From Paratinospora sagittata (taxonomy: Eukaryota > Streptophyta > Magnoliopsida > Ranunculales > Menispermaceae): a DNA stretch of 64,000 nt. The stretch is from positions 18,973,115 to 19,037,114 of the forward strand of contig CM069604.1 in the NCBI GenBank assembly GCA_035771175.1, written 5' to 3'. Of this stretch, positions 23,801-38,800 are shown in pieces (the first letter of the stretch is position 1; each line of letters starts with the position of its first letter). A program made the translations under genes and the position numbers. The notes under the pieces were generated by a model, which saw only the letters and a list, made by a program, of their open reading frames with translations, was not told where the DNA came from and made no database searches.

Positions 23801-26800
23801 GAATTTGTAGTCTAAGAAACACCTCTTTAGATAACCTCAGAATCATAATATTGTAATTTTTTTCTGTTTTCAAGTGCTGAAATTTGTTTGACAGATGTCT
23901 TTCTTACTTCACTTTTTTTCATAAAAGGACTTAAAATCTGAGCTTAGAAGCCAAGGCAATGGAGATGTTGTACTTGACAAACTCAAGAACTGTGAACAAA
24001 TACCTAATGATTTCGATTCATTCGACAGGTATTTACGGACAATTTTTGTGATCAATCTTTGTCCTGTCATATAATTATTAATGGATTACCCTAGAAACTC
24101 ATTTGTGCTTGTGGCTGTCACAAATCAGGAATAAGGATGCTCATGTTTCAGGAGAACTTAAGAAACAATTGATTGGTGAGGATGAGATTGTTGTATCCAC
24201 AAGACATTTTGAATTGCTTGAAAATGGGGAAGACAATACAGTTCCTCTAGCAAGTGCAGAGTGTTCGTCTTCTGGTGTTCCTTTGAAGTGGAAGGTGGAG
24301 GATGCTGATGCCCCTACAGGTTAGATGAATTTGATTTAAATTCTTGAACTAATTTTGTTTTGTTTTGCAGTTCATGTTCATGCTGGATATCAAGTCCAGG
24401 GTTAGAACATATGAACCGATAAAAGATTATCTGGTTTTCTCTCTATTAGGTTGACATTCTAGGTTTCGGGTTTGCAGCTTAGATTTCCATATTTACTTAA
24501 AAAAGAATGTTTAGCTTCTCTCTAATCTTATATTTATATTTCTTATATATTTTCAACGTGCTTAACCTGCAATTCCCTAGACAGGAGATATGCAACTAAA
24601 CAAGAAAAGGACTTGTAAGAAAAAGAGAAAAATAGAAGAGTGCACATTGCAGGGCCTCATGTTGTAGAAATAACTTCCAAGGCTGTTATTTTTCCCATTT
24701 CTTGTTGCTTATGGATTTGTGGCTGTACACACAAACTTATAGACATATAATACACAAATATATACATAGATATATGCATGTATATATCTATCACTCAGGT
24801 ATGAGTGTCGGATACGAGTACATATCTAGAGGTCCGACTCGTACATTTTCAAATTTTGGGATGCAGGGACTCGACTATATCATATGTTGTTTTTTCCTCT
24901 TTTTTTTCTTCTTTTCACTCATTTACTGTCCTTTTTGTTGTCCCACTTAAGTGAATTTTACCTATTAGTCATTATTTTCTTTCATGCTTTCTCTGCTTTT
25001 CATTAGAGAATCTATATAGTAATATTCTAAAATCTAAAGTGTCGGACACATTTCTCATACCCATGTCGTATCATGAAGTGTCGGGCATTGGTACGTCAGG
25101 CTAAAATAAAGGGTCCGAGTAATATAGGTATATATCCTGTAAGCCACTTGAATCCGCCCTATTGGTTTCTTACCTTTAATCTTGTGCTTTTATCTGGAAA
25201 ATTTGGATTTTCAATTGTCTTTTTTTGCATTGTGTGTCAAACCTGTGTTTGATGTTTCCAGTTTAGGATCTTGTTTCAATTGTGTATTTTTGCGCTGCAG
25301 TACCTGAATACTATAAAAAGGTTGCTGAATCAAGGTTTCCGGTAATATAATATATTCATTTCAATTCAAATTGCATAACTTATAGCCATTTTTTTATAGT
25401 CAATTTTTTTTCTTCTTGTAAGTTTTGACATTGTTAACTGAAAGTCCTATGTTGATTCTTTGCTGCAGGTTGAAGTAGAGGAGTTTTTTAGTCTTTTCTT
25501 CTCAGATGATGCTGTTGGTTTTGTTCAAAAATTTCATAAGCAGTGTGGAGATAAAGGTATATTCTCCATAATAATGGCCTTCAATTGTTAAATTTATTCT
25601 TTTAGGACTACAGTGAATAATATTGTCGGTTACGCTTCTATACATCTGTAAATCCCTTTTTTTTTTGGTTTCTCTTCTTTTTTTTTTTTTGTTGTTGTTG
25701 TTGTTGTGTGTGTGTGTGTATAACCTTATGTCTTTCAGAGTTTAGGTGCACTTCTTGGTATGAGCATGAGCTTTTTGGACATGCTCGTGATGTGTCATTC
25801 CAGCATCCAATCAAATTATATTTTGGTATGTCATTGCACCTTAAGTAATAATTCAGATCATGTTTTTCTGTCCATATCTCCTTTGAGTAAATTGTAAATT
25901 TTTGTGGTTGCATGCAAGGTGCAAAATTTGGCCAATGTCATGAGGTCCAGAAATTTCGAGTTTACAGGAACAGGTTTGCTCTACAGAAATCATCTGCTTT
26001 TTTTTTTTCTAGATTGGTTAATGGTATGCTTTATACCTACAAAGTTCAACAAAACTCAATAAGTTTCTATTTGAAATCAACTATTGCAACCTTAATCATT
26101 ACAAGTTCTTCAAATAAACTTTAAACCATGAAACTCAAACACTGAAATGAGAAATTCTTTCCTCAACATACTCTTCATCGAAAATCTAACTTCAAAATCC
26201 GCGTCTTCTTTGATTTCTTACTAAAATTCCAAGAATTCCTCTAGGCTCTAGGGTTTCAGAGAGGTTTTAAGAGAGGAAATCAAGGGGAAAAGAGTGAAAA
26301 TTTACTTTTTTAAAGGGCTGACAACCAACTCAATTTGGGCCAAAATAACCCAGAGAAATCAATTCAATTTCAGATGGGCCCTTTTGCTGTGAAATCGATT
26401 TCAGAAAAGTTTGAAATTGATTTCGATTGGCATTTTCTTTATTTCTCTCTCCTTTGCTTCAGCCACTTCAATAGCATTCAAATAGTTCATACTTCATATT
26501 TTGTAAAACAATCAAGTCATAGAAATGTCATAAGTCCTTAACACATGCATTATTCAAACCATTTACATAAACCATTGATATGCTTTTGAATATTTCAAGC
26601 CTCGGGATAAGGCGGGGTGCGCCATGTTTTAAGAAGTTAATTGAAAATTTGATGAGGACTGATGGACTTACAAAATGAATGAAGTTAATATAATACACAA
26701 CTTTAGAGCCCCCAATCATTTAATTATCCTTGATTTTTCCAAGAGACCTGTAGAACGTCCGTAATATATATTGCTTTACTTAGAAACTCCTGGTATGACT

Positions 26801-29800
26801 CCTCTTTAAGTTTCTCATTGAATTATCACAGTTAGCAGTTTGGATGGTCCTTACTCCTTATCAACAATGATGAACTCAGAGATACTTCTGGTTGTTCAGA
26901 TGGTGTTGATTCACTTATTTAAGTAATCCACTTGGCCAAGCCATCTAATAGATATGACTTGAGTTTCCAGTGGGATTTTTTTTTTTAATTTTTTTTTATT
27001 TATTTTTTATGGTTAAATGTTTGAAAGTTTGAATATTTTATCCAACAGCCATTTGGTAATTGAGACGTCACAAGAAGTTAATGATGTACCATATGCAGAT
27101 TATTTTTGTGTCCAGGTACTGCATCTAATCCTAGCTAATCTTGCACTATGATACATGGATTTTTCTTACTTCCACTTGAATCTTTGGTCGTCTTAAATCT
27201 TAACTTTCATTTTGTTATTTGACTAGATTTGCTGGTAATAACTAGTGCCGTAAATGCATGTTCAATATGCTTTTTAGATGTGTTTTATTCTTAGCAGCTT
27301 TATTATGTGTTACCCTTGTCTTTGAAATGTATCTCTGAAGTGAGATACAAATCTGTATAGCTGTCATATTTGTATCATAGTGATCCCATGTCTTGCCATA
27401 TCTGTCAGAAACATAAGATATGCAAACCAGTGGGTGAGTTATTGGTTGAACCAGAGAAATAAAACTCTTTTGGAGTGGGCATTCCTTCCATTTCCAATAT
27501 GCCTTATGTTGTTTTTTGGCATCTTATCCCATTTATCAGGAGTTAATAGCAAGAATCCTACTTTGCCATTCAGCTCTATTAAGAGCTATATCTGTTTCAG
27601 GGCATATGTATGTGCAAGAGATGGGATAGAATGGCATATTTTTGACACTGGATGCTTTAGGTTCTGTCTGTACTGGTCAAGAAAAAATTTGTCATAATGA
27701 TCTACGACAGCAGGAATTGTTCTCATCCAAAATCAGCCATCTCCATTTTGTCTCTATAATCATGTGGTACTTGGTTTGTTATTGCTCATAAATCAATCTA
27801 GACATCCTAGAGATCATGAAATATCAGGCAGGCTATATATGTATGATTTATTAATCTGCTAAAGGACTTAATACAGTCGGAATTGCAATTGGAACCAGGT
27901 AACATGCAGATTGAGGACATTTAAAAAGCAAAAGTTGATTTCATTAATTGAAACTAATCAATACTTACAATTATCAATGTGATTGTCACTCCTTAACTAT
28001 CAAGCTATCACATTTTCTTTTATTGTCTACCATGAATTAATTGATTAGAACCTTGGAAGTTGTTACCTTTTATTTACATTGATTGGAATATGGGATGTAT
28101 TGCCAACATATAATACAAATTTATTCAAGATCTTTAATTCCAGACTTTAGAGTTTATTAAGTATCAGTCCATTTTATGCGTGCTTTATCATTTCATTGCG
28201 TTACGAACCATAATTCTCCCCACTATGGTAGGATATAGTTGATTCCTTTGATTCTTGATCATGATTGGCTGCTAACCAACATTTGAAGAACTTGGGTAAA
28301 TCTTCGTTGAATGCTATTATTCATGTAAATAAATAAATCAATCAATATGCGAGAGGCTTCTCTTTAGTGGGTTAATATTACCACAGAACTCAATAGGGAT
28401 GGGCGCATGTTATCTGGCTCCAAGTCCATGTAGTCCTGTCATATTATTTCTGTGGACAAGGTTGTAAAGCAATAAGATGCAATCAAGGTGCTTTACCCTT
28501 GCCAGGCAAGGTGCATACCTTAAGTTAGGTCTAAGCCTCCCTTAGAAAAAATATTAACGAAATAAAAAATCATAAAACTTCTTGAGGGTTGTAAATCTAT
28601 ACTATTACAATGAAAATACTTGGAGTATTATCAATAAAGCCATTTTCACCAAACTTCCAATGTTGTCCCTTAAAATGTTACTGTTAGAACTTAGATATAA
28701 TTTAGAATAGTTTTAAGTATCTTTATTTGTGTTTGGTGTATTTAGATGCATAGTGGTTGTCATTTAGACATATGAGGTTATTTTAGACCTTTGTACCTTT
28801 TAATAGATATGCAAAATTTGAAGTAAGGAAACAATTGTTGCTCATGGTATTGTATTTATAGCCCTTTGCTACCCTTTTCTTACTTCTTCAATCATAATAC
28901 CAAAAGCACTATTTTCTTTTCTTCTTTTTTTATTTATTTAACTCTAGATGTTAATCTAGAGTCCTTTCCTCTGATCAGTGTTGATCTAATCGATTATAGT
29001 TTTACGGTTGGATTTGTGCTCATTTGTGAAGAGTTAGAGTAGATTCAAATGTAACTGTGGGCCTTGGGGCTGAAGGTTTCCACTCTGATCTAAAGTGTTC
29101 CTTGAAGTTGTGAAGTTCACTAAGGCATATTTATGAGTTTTAATTTGGTTTGTTTTGAACCAAGTTTGTCAAAGTATTTCTTGCAATTTTGAGAATTTTT
29201 TTTTACATATTTGTGGATGATGATCAATGGCTAAAGAGAACTTTTCATTTACTTCTTGTATGGATGATCTTACATTGGAAAATCCATCACATCTACAGCG
29301 TTGAACAAAAATAGTTAGATCCATGGGCACGTTCTATTTTCCACTTTCTTCAAGGTCAAAAGAAATTGAAGTATGTATTTGATGGGCCTCTAAGCAAGAT
29401 AATTTTACGTATCTCCTTATGAAGATTGTTTAGTTGAGAGTTAAATATTGAGATAGTAAGGTTCACAAATTGTTATTGATATTTCAGTTTTGGGCACAAC
29501 AAATAACAGATGCATTTAACTAAAAGAAACATATTTTCAAGAGAATACTTTGTCTATATTTAATATTTATGTATCCATGTTTATCATAAAACAAAAAAAA
29601 TTCAATCAATTAATGCCGTTATAGATGAAAGGATGTTGGAATTTGGATGACTTGCTTTTATATTGCCCATGCATGACTAATCTAGTTGTGCAAAAGGAAT
29701 AAAGAGAGTAATCTTTCTAGTGAAAAGATTCTTATCTCCACAAGCTCTCTCATCTATTGCAAAAGCAACAAGAGAATGAAGGACAATCTTTTTTGTTTTT

Positions 29801-32800
29801 TTTGAGAAGAAACAAGATAACAATATATTAATAATAGAAAGGTACAAATGTTATGAGCATAAGAAATGCTCAACAGTATGCATCAGCTGCAAAAACAACA
29901 ACTACAGAAACCACCCTAGTACATGTATCCCACCAACAAAGCCTCTTTTAATAACTAAAGCCTCTTTTAGTAACTAGACCCTACCCACAAACATACAATT
30001 TTCCCAATTTAGTAACCAATCTGAAATTGTAAAGCCCTTGGTGAGAGGTGAGGCAAAAACCCATGCGCTAGCTTGAAGCTTAATTTCTTCCAACAGTTGT
30101 GATTCTGGTTTAGCATGATTGTGGAAAATCCTATTGTTACGCTCAAGCCAAATCAACCTAAGACTCGCATAGAAGGCGATTAATCCTACTCCTCTTTCCT
30201 CACCCGATAGTGAAGGAATGTGGCATAGAGACAAACCCTCCTCCACATGATGAGGAGCAATAAACCTGTTACCAGAGAAGGTAGACCAATTCCCCCAAAT
30301 CTTCTTCGCATAGGCACAATTGAAGAAGATGTGGTCAATGCAATCTCCCTCTTGTTGGCATAATGAGCAACAATGAGGAGATAGACACGCATTGGGAAGC
30401 CTTCGTTGCAACGTATCTGATGTGTTAAGACGCCTGTGAGCCAGAATCCACCCAAATATTTTTACCTTGGATGGTACATATGCCTGCCAAATGTGAATAA
30501 AACAAGGAAATGGTGTAATGTGTGGTGTGATTGAGAAGGCAGTGAAAAAGGATTTACATGAATGCGCCTTAGATGGGTCAGGGGACCAGATAATCGTATC
30601 CGGATCCGTTGATAATGAAACATTTTGTAGTTTGTTTAGGAGTGAACCTATCTCTAAGATCTCTCGGCCAGTTAAAGCTCTGGGGAGGTGTAGATTCCAA
30701 GATACAGTGTGGGAAGGTATGTCTTGGGTTGGGTCAGTGAAGGAGGTGATAGGATGGTTATGAAGGGTGGAAAGGTGAAAAAGGTGTGGGAACATGGTAG
30801 CCAGTGTAGAGTTCTCCAACCACTTGTCCTCCCAGAAATTGAATGTTTGTCCATTGCCAACTCTGAACTCTAGGAAAGATGAAAATTGAGGCACAAGGGT
30901 GGAGATGAATTTCCATGGGCTTCTATAAGTGGATTTCACCCTCCTACTCGAACCGTCCAGCTTGAGTGACCCGTGTCTGCTAGAAATCACCCGTGCCTAC
31001 AGTGCTTGCGGATACCTGATGAATCTTCAGATCCATTTACTACATAACACAACATTTCTGAGTGCGAGGTTCCCAATGCCAAGACCTCTGTTCTCCACGG
31101 GTCTCTGAACCACCTCGAATTTTATCAGTTTGGTGACATCATTGTTCTGCTTGCCCCCCCATAAAAAGTTTTTAATTTTCTTCTCAATCCAAGTCCCCAC
31201 CGATGTTGGAAGCTTGAAGAGAGACATGTAGTATGAAGGGAGCGCCATGAGGACAGAACGAGCTAAAGCAAGTCGCCTGCCCTTAGATGAAAAGGCTCGT
31301 TTCCATCCATCAAGTCTTTTGGAGATTTTAGACATGATTAGTTCCCAAAACTCTTTGAACAATGGATTTCCACCTAGGGGGAGACCAAGGTATTTCATAG
31401 GCCAAAACTCATTGGACAATGAAGGACAATCTTTATGCTTAAAAAGAGACATTAGCCTACGCTTTTAATGCTAGTTGCAGTTTTGGTACTTATATGGTGG
31501 GTTTGGTGGTTGTATCATTCAAGATGTTCATGGTGGTCTTGGTGGGTTTGACACTCATGACTTTTGAAGTGTACGTACAATGGTAAATATGGACACAATG
31601 AAGCACACTGTTATAATAATTTTTTTTTTGGGAATATTTATATTAATAGATATAAAAGAGAAAGAACTGAGGGAGGTCATCTAGAAGATGAGAAGTCCAA
31701 ACCCTACCTTCACACCATTAGGGAAGATGATCCCAAACTCTCAACCACTTGTTCAACCCATAAATGCTAAAGAGGAACTAGCTGCTCAACAAGAGACCAA
31801 AAAACCTGAAGAATCCCAAATAGAACCTGAATCAGTAATCTGTTTTTTTAAAACAAAATCCTAGTATTTCTTTCCTTCCCAATGCTCCAGATCACCGCAA
31901 AGAGAATGACCAACCCATATTCCCTCAAATTCGCGGCTGTAGAATTATAGTCATGATGAAAAAGGTGAATTTAGTCATATAGCAACAATAAAAAATTGAG
32001 GGTAGAGTGGGAATCCCACCGATCCCAGTGAAAAAGCAATTGAGAAATTGATGTCTTCTAGTTTCCTCATCTTGCTTGCAAAGACAACACCAATTGGGAG
32101 ACAAAGAGATGTGTTTAAGTGACCTTGAAGAACTTCAACGGTACTAAGTTTTCTGAGTGCAATAAGACACTAACCCCTTGATCTTAGATGTCACATGGAC
32201 TTTCCATATAAAGGACGACATAAAAGGGGAAGCACTAGGAAGGTCAATGATGCTACCAGGATAAGTTATGGAGGTTTGCGTGCAACACCAGGTAATAATA
32301 ATGTTTCTAATATTAACATCCCTTTAGAATTGGTGCCTCCTTTGATTTTTGTGAAGACGTTCTAAGCCAAACACTTCATACATTGAAGTTCCTTTCTTTA
32401 GCCTCTACTGCACCTTTTCTAACTACTATGGTGAATATAGGTAATATTATTTGTATGGGTGCCAAAAACACAACCTTGGTAAATAAATAAGAGAGGTTTA
32501 TTTAGTCTCCCATTAATATCACAACTTCTACAAAAAAACATAGTCCAAGTAAATCACTAATCCTTCCCTTTAAATTAGTTTTTCTTGTGTTTTTTCAAAA
32601 ATTAAGATCTAGTTGTATAACTAGTTTACAATGATGAATTGTCTATTTATTAAGTTTGATTGGTGAGATTTGTCAAGTGACAACATACCTCAACTCAACT
32701 CAACTTAACCAAGCCTTTTTACAGCTACATGAATCCGCTTACAATTTGATTAAGATTCATGTAAGAGTTGATCTAACAAAGTTTACATTGGCTATCAACT

Positions 32801-35800
32801 ACCTAATGCGACCTTCTCCTTTAGTCAGGCTTGGGACCGGCGGAGTTAAGTGACAACACACCTATTTAGCAAAATCTTCCATAGAAGTGCTCTATCTCAC
32901 ATGCTTTCTCCTTCATCCAAAAGAAACTAGAGTACTTTTTGACCAAGTGTAAAGAACTTCGCTTTTAACTTCAAATTGTTATTTAGGTACTAAAAGAGCT
33001 CTAAAATTACTACAACTGCTGAGAACGTTGAACCCAATAAGGATCTGAACATGGTGGCAAATGAATTAGTGAATAACTTCAAATTGTTAATTTAAGTTTC
33101 AAAAATAGTTTAATTTCTAATATAAATTGTGGAATTGTAATAACTCTTCTTGAAATTGCTCCACAAAAGGAAGGATTTTGAGAAATCTAGAATGAATGCC
33201 TTGGTGTACATTATGTACAATATGAAAATGAATGATATGCATTTAAAGTTGAAATAAAAGGACATTTTAACTGATTTTGGTGGTCGGTCGACTGAAGCAC
33301 AGATTTTTGCTCAGCTTGATGTTAGGGCACAGTTGTGGCACAAGGAAATGCTTGCAACATGGTTATGGGAGTGTTGAAAGAAAGCTTGGTACCGATCTAG
33401 TTAGGTGGATTTGTCAAATGCAAGAAACACCTTCAAACTTTAGTAGACACCGAGTTGGTGCTACCCAAAGGCCTTTCAATGCTTAAGTTGGAGCAAATAT
33501 GTGGAATAGACATATCAGTCTTCGATACTTAAGTCAAAGCAAGTATATGGAGTAGGGTGATTAGTACCGATCTCTTTATAGTGAAGAGCTGAGATGATAT
33601 AACAGTGGGAAGTTGTTGAAGGTGGAAAAATATTTGTTTGGTGGGCTTAACAAGAGTATTTATTGTGGAACATGGTCAACTACTCCCTAGCACATATTAT
33701 TTGCTCCTGGCATGGTACATCTGCCACTAGTTTCCTTCATCTGCTAACTTATGCAGTAATGATTGGAGAGGTCAGGTATTGGCTTTGTAATGATGACTGG
33801 TTGAGCGACATGTTTATTGTAATGATCGCATAAGGGGTGGTATAGACGCTGCAATGATGGTCGAATATGGCTATTAGGTGGTGACATGGATAGTTGTTAG
33901 TGATGATGTCAGACATACCAAGTGGGGAGCTCGATTTGCCCTGTGCTTTGCCTAGAGTGGTTCTTGTTGCACCATGGTTGGTTTCAAGCATGTTGCATTG
34001 TTGTTGTCTTAAGTATTGGGTGGTTGGTGCTCACCAATCTCCTTTTGCTGTGTATGGTAAAGTTCCCCTAAACATCAACCCCAAGGTCATTGAGTTTATT
34101 TTCTTCACGATAGAGGTCAATGGGGTTTAGTTAATCTCCTTTTTTTCAGCTTGGTGATTTTGGTGGTTGGCAGGGTGTCAGGCCATCGAGGGACCTCAAT
34201 GCTCGAGCATCTGCTACTTTTTGATGTACGCAGGTCTGGACAATAGTGGAAAATATTGGATTCCACGTTTCTTAGACAAAACGATAGTGGAAAATATTTT
34301 CTCATGTTGATAGTCCATTAACTTCCTTGAGTAATTTGTCTCTTAAACTTCACTACCCATATTTATTATTTCTTGTCTCAACACCCTTGGCAATCTATTA
34401 CAATGAATAACATTATTATGGTTGCTCACAAAAAAGGTCTTTCATCATCATCTTCACTACTCTTTTAATAATTATTCCAACAAAAATGCATATTTTGTAA
34501 ACATGAATTTCTTGATCATGTATGTGACCCTTCAATTTCCTCTCTGTATTTCCATGTTTTGTTCTTAGAACTAAGAACTCTTTCATGCCGTTTCCTATTA
34601 TTCTTCACCACCATTAAGTAACATTTAAGATCAACTCAACTCAACTTAACAAGCCTTTTCCCAACTACATGAGGTTGGCTTCATGAATCTACTTCCTCCA
34701 CTCCGTTCTATCAGGGCCTAAATTGACATCTAAATTATAAGTAGTTATATCTTTCTTAATTATTTTTGTCAATGTCATTTTATCTCTTCCTCTATTTGTA
34801 TTTGATCCATGGATTGTTACTGGGTCACTCTTCTTAATTGGGGCATCCAAAGGTTCGTTGTATGTGTCCAAACCATATTAGTCAATTTTTTCTCATTTTA
34901 TTTTTAATTGGGGCTACTCTTACCATTTCTCTAATATGTTCATTTCAAGTTCTATCTTTTAATGTTTTACCACATATTTATCTTAACATGCACATTTTTG
35001 TTACACTTAGTTTCTTCAAGTGTTGTTTCTTTAAGATCAAGGAGAACAAGAAAAGAGAAATAGAAGTTTCTTCAAGTGTTGTTTCTTTAAGATCAAGGAG
35101 AACAAGAAAAGAGGAAAAAAAAAAAAAAGATTATTGTTACACTAAATGCACAAAATTGAGAAAAACACCCTATAGAAATCCATACCTAAAATAAGTTTTA
35201 ACTACTTAGTTTGCTTATTATATTTGGTTAAGTTTCTTCAAAAAGTAAACACACACAAATTATAATTGAAATGAAATGTATTTTGAGTAATCATGATTTC
35301 TATTAGTGATCAAGAGCAGATTTTGTAGTTCTTCCACTTGAGGGAGAATGAAAGCTTAAAAAACAAATAATGACTATATATGTACAAAATTCATTTCCTA
35401 GCGTTATTGTAGAGGTAAAAGATTAAAAAATTGGAGCTAGGCGATTGATCCAATATTTAAATGTGCAACTTTTTATATGGCACAAGCAATAGAAAGACAT
35501 GTATTAGGACGATGTCTCAATATGTATGTCCTAATAGATTTTAAAAATATTTCTATGAAGTTTTAATCATATCCACAATGGTTGAAATTTTTTCTAATAT
35601 ATATATATATGTCCTAAGAGATTCTAAATGTTTCTATGAATCATTTTGTTTACGATCCAATTGAAGCAATTAACAAAATCACAATTTTTAACTTTCTTTG
35701 TTGTATAAATTGTATTTTGATTGCCAGAGATTGGGATGTTTATATGCAAAATAGTTTAGTTTTCTTTTCTAATGCCCAAGATTTCATCTTCTCACTTTTA

Positions 35801-38800
35801 AGAGGAAGCAAAATTTGTGTGTGTGTGTATGCGTGTGTTTTTTTTTTTTTTTCTTCTAATGCGTTGTGCCTTTACCATATTTATACTAGAGGAAAAAGAT
35901 AATAAAAGTGAAGGATTTTATGGGGCGACTTCTAGGGCAATGCAAAGGTAGAGAAGCGGGTGGGGGTGGAAGTGGTCGTGAAGGGAATGAAGAGCTACAT
36001 GTAACTAACAGAGAAGATGTGGGAAACTATGGCGGAGAAGAGAGAAATTTATGGGATGTGTTACCATTTACAGAAAAGATTACAATCTTAGTAGTTGTCA
36101 TATCTAGTAGTTGCTATATGTGAAATAGTTGCTATATAGGTGTAGCCCTGTATGTCTATTTATGCAGTGATCTTCCATTGAGACACCACAAATAATAATC
36201 ATTCCCACCTCTTCTCCTATTGATGTAGGCCATAGAGCCAAACCACGTTATATCTCTTTGTTCTTTTTATGTATTACAACATGGTATTAAAGCTTTAGGC
36301 TCAATAGGGATTTTTTTTTTTTTTTTTTTCGGTTTGGCCTTCATCACCAGAATTATTTGGCTGTCATTGTCATTAGAGAAATATTCCTTGGGCGTTGTTT
36401 CGCCGGCGCGAAACCCATCTTCGCAAAATCATCTTTCCTAATTCTTCGCCAAAGAAAACCCTTACCGTCGTCTTCGTCGCTGCACTTCGTCTTCTTCGTC
36501 TCCAATGGTAGGTTCTTCAGGAGTGCCCCATCAGGCTGTCAAGAGTCAATTGTCGAAGGAGGAAGCTATTGAATTTCTTCGAAGGATGACGTTGTTCCTT
36601 GTTGAACTGGACTGTGGCAATCAAGTTACCCCAGATGTGGTGTAGTTGATGATGTACTATGTGTTCGTTTGTTGGGTTCTACATTGTTATAATGAAGATT
36701 CTCACATGGAACCTTTGGGGGTGCGGCTCGAAAGATAAGAGGTGTATGATAAAGCGGTCCATAGGGAAGATCAGTTCGAATTTTGTTATCCTTCAGGAGG
36801 TTAAATGACAGAAGATGGATAGGGAGTTGGTTGGTTCACTATGGCAGTCCAGGTTTAAAGACTGGGTTTTCCTTCTTGCGGTTGGGTCAACTGGCGGTTT
36901 ATTAGTGGCCTGGGATTCCAGAAAGGTAATGGTTTCAGAAAGACTTATAGGGGAGTTTTCTGTGACAGTGAAGGTTGATGGTGGGGATGGTGAAGTGTGG
37001 TGGTTGTCGGGCGTGTGTGGTCCCAATGATAAAAGAATCAGAAGCCTATTTTGGGATGAACTTGCAGGGCTTAATAGTATATGTGGTGTGAGGTGGTGTG
37101 TTGGTGGAGATTTTAATGTAGTTTGTACTCTTTCCGAGAAGATAAACAGTGGTAGGATTACTTGGAGTATGAAGGATTTTGATGCCCTGATAAGAGAGCT
37201 AGAGCTTGTTGATCCTCCTCTCCTTAACAAAAACTTCACATGGTCCAATTTTCGAACACAACCAGTGTGTTGTAGGTTGGATAGATTTTTGCTTGGGGTG
37301 GGATGAGAGGAGTTATTTCCTTTCCATAGACAGGAAGTGAGGGGGAGGTTTGTTTTTGATCATTGGCCGGTCATCATTGACACTTCTAGATCCAAATGGG
37401 GGCCAACACCCCTAAGGTTTGATAGCCGAATGATTGATCACCCCAAGTTTAAAAATCGGGTTGAGGGTTGGTGGAGGGAGGGGCCTTCCCTAATGTGGGA
37501 AGGATATAAGTTCATGTAGATGGTTAAGTATGTGAAGTCCAGGTTGCACGGGTGGGGTAAGGAGACCATAGGGTGGGATGTAGTGAGAAGGAAGGAATTG
37601 GAGGAATTAGTTTTGGAGTTAGATAAAAAAGAAGGGGGACCAGAGTGGAATGAGGTGTTGGCTCGAAACAGGTCGATTGCTAGAGCTGAATTGTGGAAGC
37701 TATGTTTGAATGAAGATAGGGCTACTATTCTCAAGTCTAGGGTTCAATGGTTCAAGGAGGCAAATTTTTCCATAGAATCGTGTCTGGTAGAAGAGTTATT
37801 AGCACCATTTCTAGACTGGAGAAGGATGATGGATCAATCTTAGAAGGGGAAGATGAGATTGCGGCTGAGATTATTGACCACTTCCGAGGCGTCTATTCTA
37901 AAGGCGAGAGTTGTGCTACGTGTGTGAATGGTATTGAGTGGTGCCCAATCAAGGTGTCAGAGAGGGATGAGATTGAACAACTTTTTGATGAGGAGGAGGT
38001 GAAACAAGCTGTGTTTGACTGTGAGGGTTCTAAGTCTCCAAGGCTGGATGGTATGACTGGGTGCTTCTTCCAAAATTGTTGGGACATTGTTAAGGACGAT
38101 CTCATGAAGGTGTTGGTGGAGTTCTTTCATAATGGGATCATCAATGGATGCGCTAATGAAACATGTATTTGTCTTATCCCCAAAAAGACTGTGTCCAGAA
38201 GGGTGGCAGATTTCAAGCCTATCAGTCTTACCACATGCTTCTACAAGATCATAGCAAAGGTATTGGTGAACAGGTTGAAAGGCGTTTTGTAGGATACGAT
38301 TTCTGTGAACCAGATGGCCTTTGTACAAGGGTGCCAAATTGTTGATGCTGTACTACTTGCTAATGAGTTGGTGGAGGATTACAAATCGAAAAAGAAGGCA
38401 GGAGTAGTATTCAAGCTCGATTTTGCTAAAGCATACGACATGGTAAACTGGGATTTTCTTGATTTTGTGTTGAAGATGAAGGGGTTTGGCTTGAGATGGA
38501 GGAAGTGGATTTAGGGATGTTTACGATCTGTATCTTATTCTGTCTTTATCAATGGTCGTCCTCGGGGTAAGATTGTGCGGGCAAGAGGGCTTAGGTAGGG
38601 ATGTCCGCTCTCCCCTTTTCTTTTCACTATGGTGGTTGATGTGTTGGGTAGAATGATGGACAAGGCAAAGGAGGCAAGTTTGGTCTCAAGTTTCGCGGTG
38701 GGGAGGAGAATGTTGAGGTCACTCACCTTCAATGTGTTGATGATACTTTGCTCTTTTTGGAAGGAAGTGAAAGTTGTATTAGTAATGCATTCATGGTTGT

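Larger units (their letters stand above)
16502..23927 (+). other. Intron 6 of the VAD1-like gene (7.4 kb), repeat-filled
   Basis: Donor CGTCAG|GTGTGG; acceptor TCATAAAAG|GAC. Relics recognised inside are listed separately: hAT-like scrap, SINE half, RTE pieces, Ty1/copia pol and a dead copy of exon 7. The stretches 16502-18150 and 18440-19190 show no coding or repeat structure that I recognise. Confidence 0.75.

Noticed and set aside
30186..30860. Alternative frames inside the 30-kb L1 on both strands
   Set aside because: The 29974-30990 frame shows clear L1 zinc-binding motifs; the others do not.
36793..37248. 151-codon - strand frame
   Set aside because: It is antisense to the L1 endonuclease, which explains the sequence on the + strand.
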